Assembly (NCBI GenBank): GCA_963771505.1
Contig: CAVYTO010000001.1
Location: 744,001-808,000, forward strand
Direction of reading: 5' to 3'
DNA: 64,000 nucleotides
Source of the DNA: JAJPHW01 sp963771505
GTDB taxonomy: Bacteria; Acidobacteriota; Terriglobia; Terriglobales; Acidobacteriaceae
Position 1 is the first letter of the stretch. Every line of letters starts with the position of its first letter. The notes under the pieces are model-generated. The model was given only the letters and a program-made list of their open reading frames with translations, had not been told where the DNA came from and made no database searches. Both the position numbers and the translations under genes were made by a program. Of this stretch, positions 34,177 through 41,633 are shown piece after piece.

Positions 34177-34212
34177 ATAGTTGCTGACCCCAGCTTGTAA
34201 GCTCTGCTCCAC

Positions 34213-34447
34213 GCTTTAATCGCGAAGAGGTCCACCAATGGTCTAAATACCTGATCGGCCGAATGGGCCGGGTTGCGCGAGGAATAGTACCTCGAACCAT
34301 GGTCATTGTAAGGCTGGTTACCCAGAATCGTATGGTTACTAAGGGTTACCGAAGGAGAGTGTACGTTCGGGGCAAGAAATGATGCATCATTTTCAGCGAA
34401 TTAGCACGAGCAGAGCCGCTTGGCTATAATTCTCCGCGAGACCGCCC
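34213..34447. other. Divergent intergenic region with GGTTAC repeats
   Basis: The 235 bases between the TPR gene and the cyclase gene hold no ORF of note. GGTTAC occurs three times, at 34316, 34334 and 34344, spaced 18 and 10 bases, and may be a regulator site. ATGATGCATCATTTT around 34379 contains the palindrome ATGATGCATCAT. Confidence 0.4.
34425..34430 (+). promoter_or_regulatory. Possible -10 box of the cyclase gene
   Basis: TATAAT ends 17 bases before the ATG at 34448. The -35 region is weak. Confidence 0.35.
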
Positions 34448-35224
34448 ATGCCCGCAAATCTGCTTACGGAATTTGTCAGCGCACTTAGAGAAGGCAAGAT
34501 CAGGATCGTCGATCTGTCACAACCGCTTAATGCGTCCACGGCCACAATTCAACTGCCCCCGGAATTCGGCAAGACCTGGCCGTTCCGCCTGGAAGAGATT
34601 TCAAAGTACGATGCCCGCGGGCCCGCCTGGTACTGGAACAATTTTGCCTGCGGCGAGCACACCGGTACCCACTTTGACGCCCCGATTCATTGGGTGTCTG
34701 GTAAAGATTATCCCAGCAATGCAACCGACTCGATTGCCGTAGATCGCTTTGTCGCTCCAGGCTGCGTCATCGATGTTTCAGCCGAATCGGCGAAAGATCA
34801 TGATTTTTTGCTGACCATCGACCATGTGCTTCGCTGGGAGTTACAGCACGGAAAAATTGAGCCGGGGGCTTGGGTTCTGATGCGCACTGACTGGTCGAAG
34901 CGTGAACAAAAAGATGTTCTCAACATGAAAGAAGATGGCTCGCACATCCCCGGACCGCATCCTGACCTGGTGCCATTCCTGGCGAAAGAGCGCGACATCA
35001 TCGGGTGGGGATCGGAAGGCGTCGGAACCGACGCTGGGCAGGCGTTCCGGTTCGATCCTCCATTTCCCTGTCACAGCATCATGCACGGCCACAACAAGTT
35101 CGGACTGGCCAGCCTCTGCAATCTGGACCAACTTCCGCCCAAAGGCTCAGTGCTCATCACCCCACCGCTCAAAATCACGAAGGGATCCGGAAGTCCCTGC
35201 CGCGTGCTGGCGCTGGTGCAGTGA
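34448..35224 (+). CDS. Cyclase family protein (kynurenine formamidase-like hydrolase)
   Basis: 258 residues. The metal site motif H-x-G-T-H-x-D is HTGTHFDAPIHW with His71, His75, Asp77 and His81. VDLSQPLNASTATIQLPPEF at the N-terminus and IIGWGSEGVGTDAGQA are also family features. The family includes N-formylkynurenine formamidase and isatin hydrolase, both amide hydrolases that use metal ions. No tryptophan-catabolism gene is close by, so the substrate is open. It stands alone with its own -10 box. Confidence 0.87.
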   Translation: MPANLLTEFVSALREGKIRIVDLSQPLNASTATIQLPPEFGKTWPFRLEEISKYDARGPAWYWNNFACGEHTGTHFDAPIHWVSGKDYPSNATDSIAVDRFVAPGCVIDVSAESAKDHDFLLTIDHVLRWELQHGKIEPGAWVLMRTDWSKREQKDVLNMKEDGSHIPGPHPDLVPFLAKERDIIGWGSEGVGTDAGQAFRFDPPFPCHSIMHGHNKFGLASLCNLDQLPPKGSVLITPPLKITKGSGSPCRVLALVQ

Positions 35225-35398
35225 AATTTCGGCTCCGTCAAGCCCCGCGCAGCATGAAACATCATGCAAGCGCTTGAATCGGAACGAGGAATAATTTCTC
35301 CTCGCGTGGCCAGCTTCACCGTCTGCGACTGCTATCCTGAAAGAGTGGTGCAGTGAGTTGCGGCTTTTAGTCTAATGTGGTCCGCTCGGTCAACCATG

Positions 35399-35713
35399 CA
35401 GAATCACGATCTAAAACCGATGTCCCGTGCGCTTGAAGTTGCCGAATCGGTGATCGCGCGCAGCCTAAAACGCGCCCCTGCTGGGACTTCGCCGGTTTTA
35501 GCGTGGCCGTTGGTTTGCGGGCATAGCGTGGCCACCCGCACAAATCCGACGAAATTCGAAAATGGCATCTTGCAGATCCAGGTGCCGGACGCAGGATGGC
35601 GGGCCGAACTCCGCAACCTGGCATCCCAATACCTGGCCGTAATCAATCGCTACAGCGCGGAACCCGTCCAGCGGATCGAATTCGTCATCGCATCACAAGG
35701 CCCGAGAGCATGA
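35399..35713 (+). CDS. DciA-like protein (DUF721)
   Basis: About 104 residues from ATG 35399 (35375 and 35420 are other in-frame starts). The C-terminal half, FENGILQIQVPDAGWRAELR then LASQYLAVINRYSAEPVQRI, is the DUF721/DciA KH-like fold. The N-terminal helix SRALEVAESVIARSLKR precedes it. DciA loads the replicative helicase in bacteria that lack DnaC/DnaI. The stop overlaps the gatC ATG (ATGA), so the genes are translationally coupled. Confidence 0.75.
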   Translation, partial: QNHDLKPMSRALEVAESVIARSLKRAPAGTSPVLAWPLVCGHSVATRTNPTKFENGILQIQVPDAGWRAELRNLASQYLAVINRYSAEPVQRIEFVIASQGPRA

Positions 35714-36048
35714 AAGTCACCGAGAAAGATGTCGCGTATGTTGCCGATTTAGCCAACCTCGATTTGTCCGCCGACGAACGCGCGCACATGCTGAAGGACT
35801 TGAACTCGATTCTTGGCCATATCGACCAGTTGAACGAATTAAACACCGACAATGTTGCGCCGATGGCTCAAGTCTCCGAGATTTATGGCGTAGACCCAGC
35901 CAAAACCGGCAGCGACCGATTCATCTATGCCAGCCGGGAAGATGCTATCGATGGCTTGCGCAAGTCGCTTCGCCACGATGAAGCGTTGGCCAATGCTCCG
36001 TCGAGCGACGGCACATTCTTCAAAGTCCCAAAAGTGATTGAAAGATAA
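35710..36048 (+). CDS. gatC: Asp-tRNA(Asn)/Glu-tRNA(Gln) amidotransferase subunit C
   Basis: 112 residues from the ATG at 35710, which overlaps the upstream stop. MKVTEKDVAYVADLANLDLS and MLKDLNSILGHIDQLNELNT are the GatC signature, and DNVAPMAQVSEIYGVDPAKT follows. The frame is open further upstream, but homology begins at MKVTEK. GatC helps fold GatA and bridges it to GatB. gatA follows 12 bases later; gatB is not in the window. Confidence 0.95.
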   Translation: MKVTEKDVAYVADLANLDLSADERAHMLKDLNSILGHIDQLNELNTDNVAPMAQVSEIYGVDPAKTGSDRFIYASREDAIDGLRKSLRHDEALANAPSSDGTFFKVPKVIER

Positions 36049-36060
36049 CCGAAATAGTTT

Positions 36061-37494
36061 ATGGACTTGAAATCCCTCACGATTGATGCCGCTCGCGATG
36101 TAATCCGGGATCGGCGCGAGTCCGCGGCCGCTGTCGTCGAAGCGCATTACTCGAAGATCGCGGCGGACGACCCCCAGATCGGCGCGTTCCTAACGCTCTC
36201 GAAAGATCGAGCGTCAGCAAAAGCTGAAGAAATTGATTTTAAGGCCTCGAAAGGCGATCCGCTGCCGCCCTTGGCTGGAGTGCCTGTCGGAATTAAGGAC
36301 GTGTTGTGTACTCGCGGCGTCCGCACGACCGCCGGATCAAAAATTCTCGGGAACTACATCCCCCCTTACGATTGCACAGCGGTCGCCCGTCTCGAAGCCG
36401 CCGGAGCGGTCGTTCTGGGCAAGCTGAATTGCGACGAGTTCGCCATGGGATCGTCGAACGAAAACTCCGCATGGAAGCCGGTGCGTAATCCGCGCGACTT
36501 GAGCCGCGTCCCCGGAGGTTCGTCGGGCGGCTCTGCGGCGGCTGTAGCCGCCGACATGGCAGTGGCCACGCTCGGTTCAGACACAGGCGGTTCCATCCGC
36601 CAGCCCGCAGCTTTCTGCGGGGTGGTCGGCCTGATGCCTACGTACGGCCGAGTGTCGCGCTATGGACTGATTGCCTTCGCGTCATCTCTCGACCGCATCG
36701 GCCCGCTGGCCAAAACTGTGAAAGATGCCGCGACCATCCTGGGGATTATCGCCGGGCGCGATCCCATGGATTCGACTTCGGCTGAAATTCCGGTTCCCGA
36801 CTACACTACGGAACTGACGAAACCAGTGAAGGGCCTGAAATTGGGCGTTCCCAAAGAATATTTCGGCGAAGGACTGGACGCCGAAGTGCGCGCTTCTGTC
36901 GAAGCTGCAATCCAGAAACTGGCTGCGATGGGTACCGAGATCGTTCCGATTTCATTGCCGCACACGAAATACGCGATCCCTGTCTACTACATCATCGCGA
37001 CCGCCGAGGCCTCTTCCAACCTGGCGCGTTTCGACGGCGTTCGCTATGGGCACCGCGCCGCCGACAGCAAAACCTTGTCGCAGATGTATCGCCGCAGCCG
37101 CGATGAAGGCTTCGGCGCCGAAGTGAAGCGCCGGATCATGCTCGGCACTTATGCCCTGAGCGCCGGCTACTACGACGCCTACTATCTGAAGGCGCAAAGA
37201 GTACGCACTCTTCTCACGCGCGATTTCGAGAATGCATTCCAGCAAGTTGACGCGATAGTGACGCCGACCTCGCCCACTGCCGCGTTCAAGCTGGGGGAAA
37301 AGTCTAATGATCCGCTGGCCATGTATCTGGCGGATGTTTACACGGTGACCGCCGACCTCGCCGGAATTTGCGGCATCTCGATCCCATGCGGCGAAAACAG
37401 CGAGAAGCTTCCCATTGGGATGCAGATTCTAGGCAAGCATTTCGACGAGAGCACGATTCTGCGGGTAGCGCATAACTACGAGCAAGCCGCCTAG
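36061..37494 (+). CDS. gatA: Asp-tRNA(Asn)/Glu-tRNA(Gln) amidotransferase subunit A
   Basis: 477 residues. The amidase triad is Lys79 (GVPVGIKDVL), cis-Ser154 (PGGSSGGSAAAV) and nucleophile Ser178 (GSDTGGSIRQP), at the same numbering as in known GatA proteins. GatA releases ammonia from glutamine to amidate misacylated Glu-tRNA(Gln) or Asp-tRNA(Asn). Its presence suggests indirect synthesis of Gln-tRNA and/or Asn-tRNA. A strong terminator follows the stop. Confidence 0.96.
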   Translation: MDLKSLTIDAARDVIRDRRESAAAVVEAHYSKIAADDPQIGAFLTLSKDRASAKAEEIDFKASKGDPLPPLAGVPVGIKDVLCTRGVRTTAGSKILGNYIPPYDCTAVARLEAAGAVVLGKLNCDEFAMGSSNENSAWKPVRNPRDLSRVPGGSSGGSAAAVAADMAVATLGSDTGGSIRQPAAFCGVVGLMPTYGRVSRYGLIAFASSLDRIGPLAKTVKDAATILGIIAGRDPMDSTSAEIPVPDYTTELTKPVKGLKLGVPKEYFGEGLDAEVRASVEAAIQKLAAMGTEIVPISLPHTKYAIPVYYIIATAEASSNLARFDGVRYGHRAADSKTLSQMYRRSRDEGFGAEVKRRIMLGTYALSAGYYDAYYLKAQRVRTLLTRDFENAFQQVDAIVTPTSPTAAFKLGEKSNDPLAMYLADVYTVTADLAGICGISIPCGENSEKLPIGMQILGKHFDESTILRVAHNYEQAA

Positions 37495-37518
37495 ACCGAA
37501 GTCACCTTAGTTTCCTAG

Positions 37519-37547
37519 AAGAGCCGGCACCGTGCCGGCTCTTTTCT
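37519..37547 (+). terminator. Rho-independent terminator after gatCA
   Basis: AGAGCCGGCAC and GTGCCGGCTCT form an 11 bp GC-rich stem that directly precedes CTTTTCTTTG. It separates gatA from the small lipoprotein gene. Confidence 0.85.
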
Positions 37548-37591
37548 TTGCCCGCTTCCGAATTCTTCCCACAAATCAAAAAGGAGTAATC

Positions 37592-38161
37592 ATGAATCTT
37601 CCTGCGCGCCCTACCTCACTCTTGTCTCTCTCCCTCGTCCTCGCGATGGCAACTGCCGCCTGCTCCAGCCAATGGATCAATGTCGCCCTAACCGATCTTC
37701 CCGTGCTGGCGCAAATGGCCCTGAACATCGCCGCACTGAGCGCCACCATGCAAGGCAAGCCGATGAGCTCCGGCGACGCTAGCGCCATTCAGGGGATCTC
37801 TTCTGAAGCGACGAAGGACCTGACGCTGCTTAAAGCTCTATTCAACGACTACAAAGCGCAGCCCAGCCAAACCGGGCTCCAGAAAATCAACGACGCCATC
37901 GGCGTGCTGCAAAGCAATCTGCCGGCTGTGTTGAATGCCGCTCACATCTCCGACCCGTTGGTGAGCCAACGCGTGACCGCCGGCGTCAGCTTGATTTTGA
38001 CCACGGTGGAAAGTTTTGCGGCGCTGATGCCATCATCGCAACCGGCAAATGTTCATGCGCAGATGGCTCCGCGCGCAAAGCTGCCTGTACCGACGGCTTC
38101 TCAGTTGAAACAATCTTGGAACCAGCAGGTGTGTCCAGAACCAAGCTGTCAATTGAAGTAG
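37592..38161 (+). CDS. Small putative lipoprotein
   Basis: 189 residues from ATG 37592, which has the perfect ribosome binding site AAGGAG 6 bases upstream. The N-terminal signal LLSLSLVLAMATAACSS ends in a lipobox-like A-A-C-S, so it is probably lipid-anchored. The rest is helical (VLAQMALNIAALSATMQGKP, LTLLKALFNDYKAQPSQTGL) with a C-terminal CPEPSC pair. No known domain. Lnt elsewhere in the window would mature it. It converges with cysS. Confidence 0.8.
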   Translation: MNLPARPTSLLSLSLVLAMATAACSSQWINVALTDLPVLAQMALNIAALSATMQGKPMSSGDASAIQGISSEATKDLTLLKALFNDYKAQPSQTGLQKINDAIGVLQSNLPAVLNAAHISDPLVSQRVTAGVSLILTTVESFAALMPSSQPANVHAQMAPRAKLPVPTASQLKQSWNQQVCPEPSCQLK

Positions 38162-38171
38162 GTTCCTTCGG

Positions 38172-39581
38172 CTACTTTTTCCGCCAGCGCACGTCGTCTT
38201 TCGTCATTTCGACGATTACGCCCGCCGTCGCCAGTTCTGCGCGTAGCGCGTCTGAAGTCTTGAAGTCGCGCACGTTGCGCGCATGCTTGAGTGCATCGAC
38301 CTTGGCCTGGATCGCGTCGCTTTCCTCGTCGTGCGCCTTGGCTGTTTTCACGCCGATCGCGAAAATGGCGTCGAATGCTGTCAACACATCCAATAGCGGC
38401 TCGCGGTCATTGTCCGGCTGCCAATTGCCGGTATTGATGGCGGTGTTGGCCTGCCGCACCATTTCGAAAACTGCACCAATGGCCTCGGCAGTATTCAGAT
38501 CGTTCTCCAGCGCCTGGTTAAAGCGTTGCTTTGTGGTCACCGCCAGCGCAGCCAGCGAATCCGCCCCCGCTTTCGCGGCCACCGGAGGATTCGTCACCAG
38601 CAAACAAAAAACTCTCAGTCGCTCGACAGATGAAGCCGCCTGGCGCAGTCCGTCGAAGGTGAAGTTCAACTGGCTGCGATACGGCACCGATGTCAGCAAA
38701 AAGCGTATCGCCGCCGCATCATACCCTTTCTCGATCAGATCGCGCAGCGTGTAGAAGTTGCCCAGGCTCTTCGACATCTTCTGCCCTTCCACCAGCAGAA
38801 AACGCGAGTGGAACCAGAAGTGCGCGAATGGCTTGCCAGTCAACCCTTCGGACTGCGCAATCTCATTCTCGTGGTGCGGAAAAATCAAATCTTCTCCGCC
38901 GGCGTGCAGATCAAAAGTCTCGCCCAGTTCCTGCATGGCCATCACCGAGCACTCAATGTGCCAGCCCGGACGTCCCGGCCCAATTTCGGTCTCCCATGAT
39001 GCCTCGCCCGCCTTGGGCGCTTTCCACAATGCGAAGTCACGGGCGCTGTCTTTCTCGTATTCGTCAACGTCCACGCGCGCACCGTCTTCCATGCCCTCAA
39101 AGTCGCGCTTCGACAACTTGCCGTACTCGGGAAATTTCGCAATCCGGTAGTAGTACGAGCCATCGTCGGCGCGGTAGGCGAAATCTTTTTTCTGCAACCG
39201 GGCAATAAAATCCGCCATCTGCGAAATATTGTCGGTCGCGCGGACAAAACGCGGCGGCTCGATGTTCAGCGTCTTGCTGTCCTCAAAAAAAGCGTTGGTA
39301 AACTTCTCGGTATATTTCTTCACCGCCTCCACGCTGGGTGACCCGGCGTTGCGGATGATCTTATCGTCCACATCCGTAATGTTCATGACGTAGTCCACGT
39401 CATATCCGGTGTATTTGAGAAAGCGGTAGAGCACGTCAACCGCAATAAACGTCCGGAAATTGCCAATGTGGCCAAAGTCGTACACCGTCGGCCCGCAGGC
39501 ATACATCCGCACCTTGCCCGGATCGATAGTCCGAAACTCCTCAACCTTGGCGGAAAGCGTGTTGTAGAGACGAAAAGGCAT
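38172..39581 (-). CDS. cysS: Cysteinyl-tRNA synthetase
   Basis: 469 residues, the normal size. CGPTVYDFGHIGNFRT (29-44) holds the zinc-ligand Cys29 and the HIGH-type motif, VMNITDVDDKII follows, then GRPGWHIECSVMA, GGEDLIFPHHENE (zinc) and QKMSKSLGNF (KMSKS at about 266-271). It charges tRNA-Cys. pgsA is 88 bases downstream on the same strand. Confidence 0.97.
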   Translation of the reverse strand: MPFRLYNTLSAKVEEFRTIDPGKVRMYACGPTVYDFGHIGNFRTFIAVDVLYRFLKYTGYDVDYVMNITDVDDKIIRNAGSPSVEAVKKYTEKFTNAFFEDSKTLNIEPPRFVRATDNISQMADFIARLQKKDFAYRADDGSYYYRIAKFPEYGKLSKRDFEGMEDGARVDVDEYEKDSARDFALWKAPKAGEASWETEIGPGRPGWHIECSVMAMQELGETFDLHAGGEDLIFPHHENEIAQSEGLTGKPFAHFWFHSRFLLVEGQKMSKSLGNFYTLRDLIEKGYDAAAIRFLLTSVPYRSQLNFTFDGLRQAASSVERLRVFCLLVTNPPVAAKAGADSLAALAVTTKQRFNQALENDLNTAEAIGAVFEMVRQANTAINTGNWQPDNDREPLLDVLTAFDAIFAIGVKTAKAHDEESDAIQAKVDALKHARNVRDFKTSDALRAELATAGVIVEMTKDDVRWRKK

Positions 39582-39669
39582 CAGCGGTCGCGCGGCAAAA
39601 GAATGTTCATTCTAGGGACGGGCAAGGGGTAGGGTCAAATGACCGCGAACGAACAACGACATCGCTTCT

Positions 39670-40317
39670 TTATCCATGCGACGGCAGCGCCCGCAATCTT
39701 CTCCCCACCAAGATCACATAATGTATCGCCGAGATGATGGTGAACGCGAACACTGCTCGCAGAAAAGTCCGCTCGGTGATGGCGATCCAGCGGACGGGAA
39801 ATTTTTGCATCAGCATCACAAAAAACACTGCGATCAATTGGGCGAACGTATTCGCTTTGCCGAAGATGCTGGGACTGAAGTCGCGCAGCCCGGCAATCGC
39901 ATAGAGCACGGCGCTCGCGGCCAGGATGGAAATGTCGCGGCTGAAGACGAGCACGGTAAATTTCCACGGAATCCGGTGCAAAATCGAAAGCACCATGAAA
40001 GTTGTGCTGAGCAAAAGCTTGTCCGCGATGGGGTCGAGATACTGCCCCAGCAGCGTTTTCTGGTCGAGCGTGCGGGCGAGCAATCCGTCGAGTCCGTCGC
40101 TGAGGCCGGCGATGATAAATAAAATAAGCGCCCAACCGTACTTATTTTCCACCAGGTCGATCACGATGAACGGAAGAAACATCATCCGCAACAAAGTGAG
40201 CTGGTTGGGAAACGTGAGCAGCTGCGAAAGCTTCAGCACGGCTTCCTGCTGAATGTCTTTTAGCCTGGCTGGATCGGAAGATGGCACCCGATGATTGTCA
40301 TCGCCCTGCGCCCGCAT
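39670..40317 (-). CDS. pgsA: CDP-diacylglycerol-glycerol-3-phosphate 3-phosphatidyltransferase
   Basis: 215 residues. The CDP-alcohol phosphatidyltransferase signature D-G-x2-A-R-x8-G-x3-D-x3-D reads DGLDGLLARTLDQKTLLG followed by QYLDPIADK. About five TM helices surround it, including FPNQLTLLRMMFLPFIVIDL and ALILFIIAGLSD. It makes phosphatidylglycerol phosphate. The N-terminal 30 residues are polar and could be an over-long start; the methionine at LRMMF is too late to be the start. Confidence 0.9.
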   Translation of the reverse strand: MRAQGDDNHRVPSSDPARLKDIQQEAVLKLSQLLTFPNQLTLLRMMFLPFIVIDLVENKYGWALILFIIAGLSDGLDGLLARTLDQKTLLGQYLDPIADKLLLSTTFMVLSILHRIPWKFTVLVFSRDISILAASAVLYAIAGLRDFSPSIFGKANTFAQLIAVFFVMLMQKFPVRWIAITERTFLRAVFAFTIISAIHYVILVGRRLRALPSHG

Positions 40318-40353
40318 TGCAACCTGACGAGGGCCAGAATGCGCGCTGGAGGT

Positions 40354-40382
40354 TTGCCGCTAGCTGACCGCCCCGGTACAAT
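40354..40382 (+). promoter_or_regulatory. Promoter of tRNA-Val
   Basis: TTGCCG (40354-40359) and TACAAT (40377-40382) are spaced by 17 bases, a near-consensus sigma-70 promoter. Transcription would start about 2 bases before the tRNA. Confidence 0.7.
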
Positions 40383-40390
40383 GAAGCCAT

Positions 40391-40467
40391 AGGCGCGTAG
40401 CTCAGTTGGTTAGAGCGCTACCTTGACACGGTAGAGGTCAGGAGTTCGAGTCTCCTCGTGCCTACCA
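40391..40467 (+). tRNA. tRNA-Val(GAC), CCA encoded
   Basis: Acceptor AGGCGCG / CGTGCCT (one G-T pair), D arm GCTC...GAGC, anticodon stem CTACC / GGTAG with loop TTGACAC (anticodon GAC), T arm AGGAG-TTCGAGT-CTCCT, discriminator A and encoded CCA. It is 77 bases long and reads GUC/GUU. Confidence 0.95.
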
Positions 40468-40503
40468 TCTCCAAAACCTGACCGCAGCTGATTTCAGCGG
40501 ACA

Positions 40504-41628
40504 TCAACGCTTGCTGAAGGTCGGCTCAGTGAACGGAACTACCACTTCCAGCAAAGTGCCGGGGCTGGTGGAGCACAGCTTCAGTTCGCCGCCCAGTTCT
40601 TTCACCCGCTGCTTCATTCCTCCCACGCCCACACCAATGCTTCCCACACGCAGTCCGGCGACCGACGGGCTGATGCCCTTGCCGTCGTCCTGCACCGAAG
40701 CTCGCACTTTTCCGCCTCGATAATCTACATTCACCGTGACTGTCTTCGCGTCTGAGTGGCGGAAGACATTCGTCAGTGCCTCCTGCACGATGCGGAAAAG
40801 AGCGGTCTCGAGTTCGGGCCCCAGTCGCGGAAACGCAGGCGGCTGGATTTCGATGGAAGTCTTGATTCCACTGCGCTTGCTGAACCCCTCGACATACCAG
40901 GTCAAGGCGGAAAAAATCCCGACTTCATCCAACAGCGGCGGATGCAGCAAGTGGGAAATATTGCGGGTCTGCTTGATCGCCTGGTCGACCATTTCGGCGG
41001 CTTCTTTCACCAGAAGGCCGTCTGCACTTTTTAGGTTGGCGTTAGCGTGACGGTCGAGCAACATCTTCGCCGCGACCAGATCCTGGCCCAGTCCATCATG
41101 CAGTTCCCGCGCCATGCGCCGTCTCTCTTCGTCTTGCGTGGCCATCAGCCGCGTGGAGAGATGGCGCAGTTCGGCGTTCAGTCTTTCCAGTTGCTCGGTC
41201 TTGCGGTGCAACTCAGCAAACACGCTGACCTTAGCGCGCAATAACTCTGGAATCACAGGAACGGAAATGTAATCCACTCCACCTTTCTGGTATCCCTTAA
41301 GTTGGTCGACGTCGCGCAAATGTACCGCAGAGATAAAAATGATCGCGGTCGTGTGAAAGCGGGGATGCTGGCGAATCATCTCCGCCAGCTCAAAGCCGTC
41401 CACGTCCGGCATGTTGACGTCCATTAGGACAATGGCAATTTCGTGTTTGAGAAGAAGCTCCAGCGCTTCCGTGCCGGAGCTGGCGCGAATGAGGTTTTCG
41501 TTGAGGTCCGCGAGCATCACCTCGTAGCTGAGCAGCTTGCCCGGTTGATCATCCACCATCAGGATGTTGACCTTGTTATGCACCGGCATTGCTTCCTCGC
41601 TCATAGGTGAGTTTTGCGGACTCGACAT
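40504..41628 (-). CDS. Receiver-histidine kinase (NarL/DegS-type HisKA_3)
   Basis: About 374 residues. A receiver domain comes first (NILMVDDQPGKLLSYEVMLA, phospho-acceptor Asp in IVLMDVNMPDVDGFEL, KGGVDYISVPV). A coiled coil leads to a HisKA_3 dimerisation domain with the phosphorylated His in RMARELHDGLGQDLVAAKML. The HATPase_c domain has VQEALTNVFRHSDAKTVTVN and DDGKGISPSVAGLRVGSIGV. It has no TM segments. Starts at 41649, 41628, 41604 and 41589 are possible; 41628 does not overlap the upstream hybrid kinase. The partner regulator is unknown; the next-door hybrid kinase may phosphorylate its receiver. Confidence 0.88.
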   Translation of the reverse strand: MSSPQNSPMSEEAMPVHNKVNILMVDDQPGKLLSYEVMLADLNENLIRASSGTEALELLLKHEIAIVLMDVNMPDVDGFELAEMIRQHPRFHTTAIIFISAVHLRDVDQLKGYQKGGVDYISVPVIPELLRAKVSVFAELHRKTEQLERLNAELRHLSTRLMATQDEERRRMARELHDGLGQDLVAAKMLLDRHANANLKSADGLLVKEAAEMVDQAIKQTRNISHLLHPPLLDEVGIFSALTWYVEGFSKRSGIKTSIEIQPPAFPRLGPELETALFRIVQEALTNVFRHSDAKTVTVNVDYRGGKVRASVQDDGKGISPSVAGLRVGSIGVGVGGMKQRVKELGGELKLCSTSPGTLLEVVVPFTEPTFSKR

Positions 41629-41633
41629 ACGAC

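Noticed and set aside
35596..35709. N-terminal extension of GatC to 150 residues
   Set aside because: Homology begins at the ATG 35710, which overlaps the upstream stop; the extension is out-of-frame DciA coding sequence.
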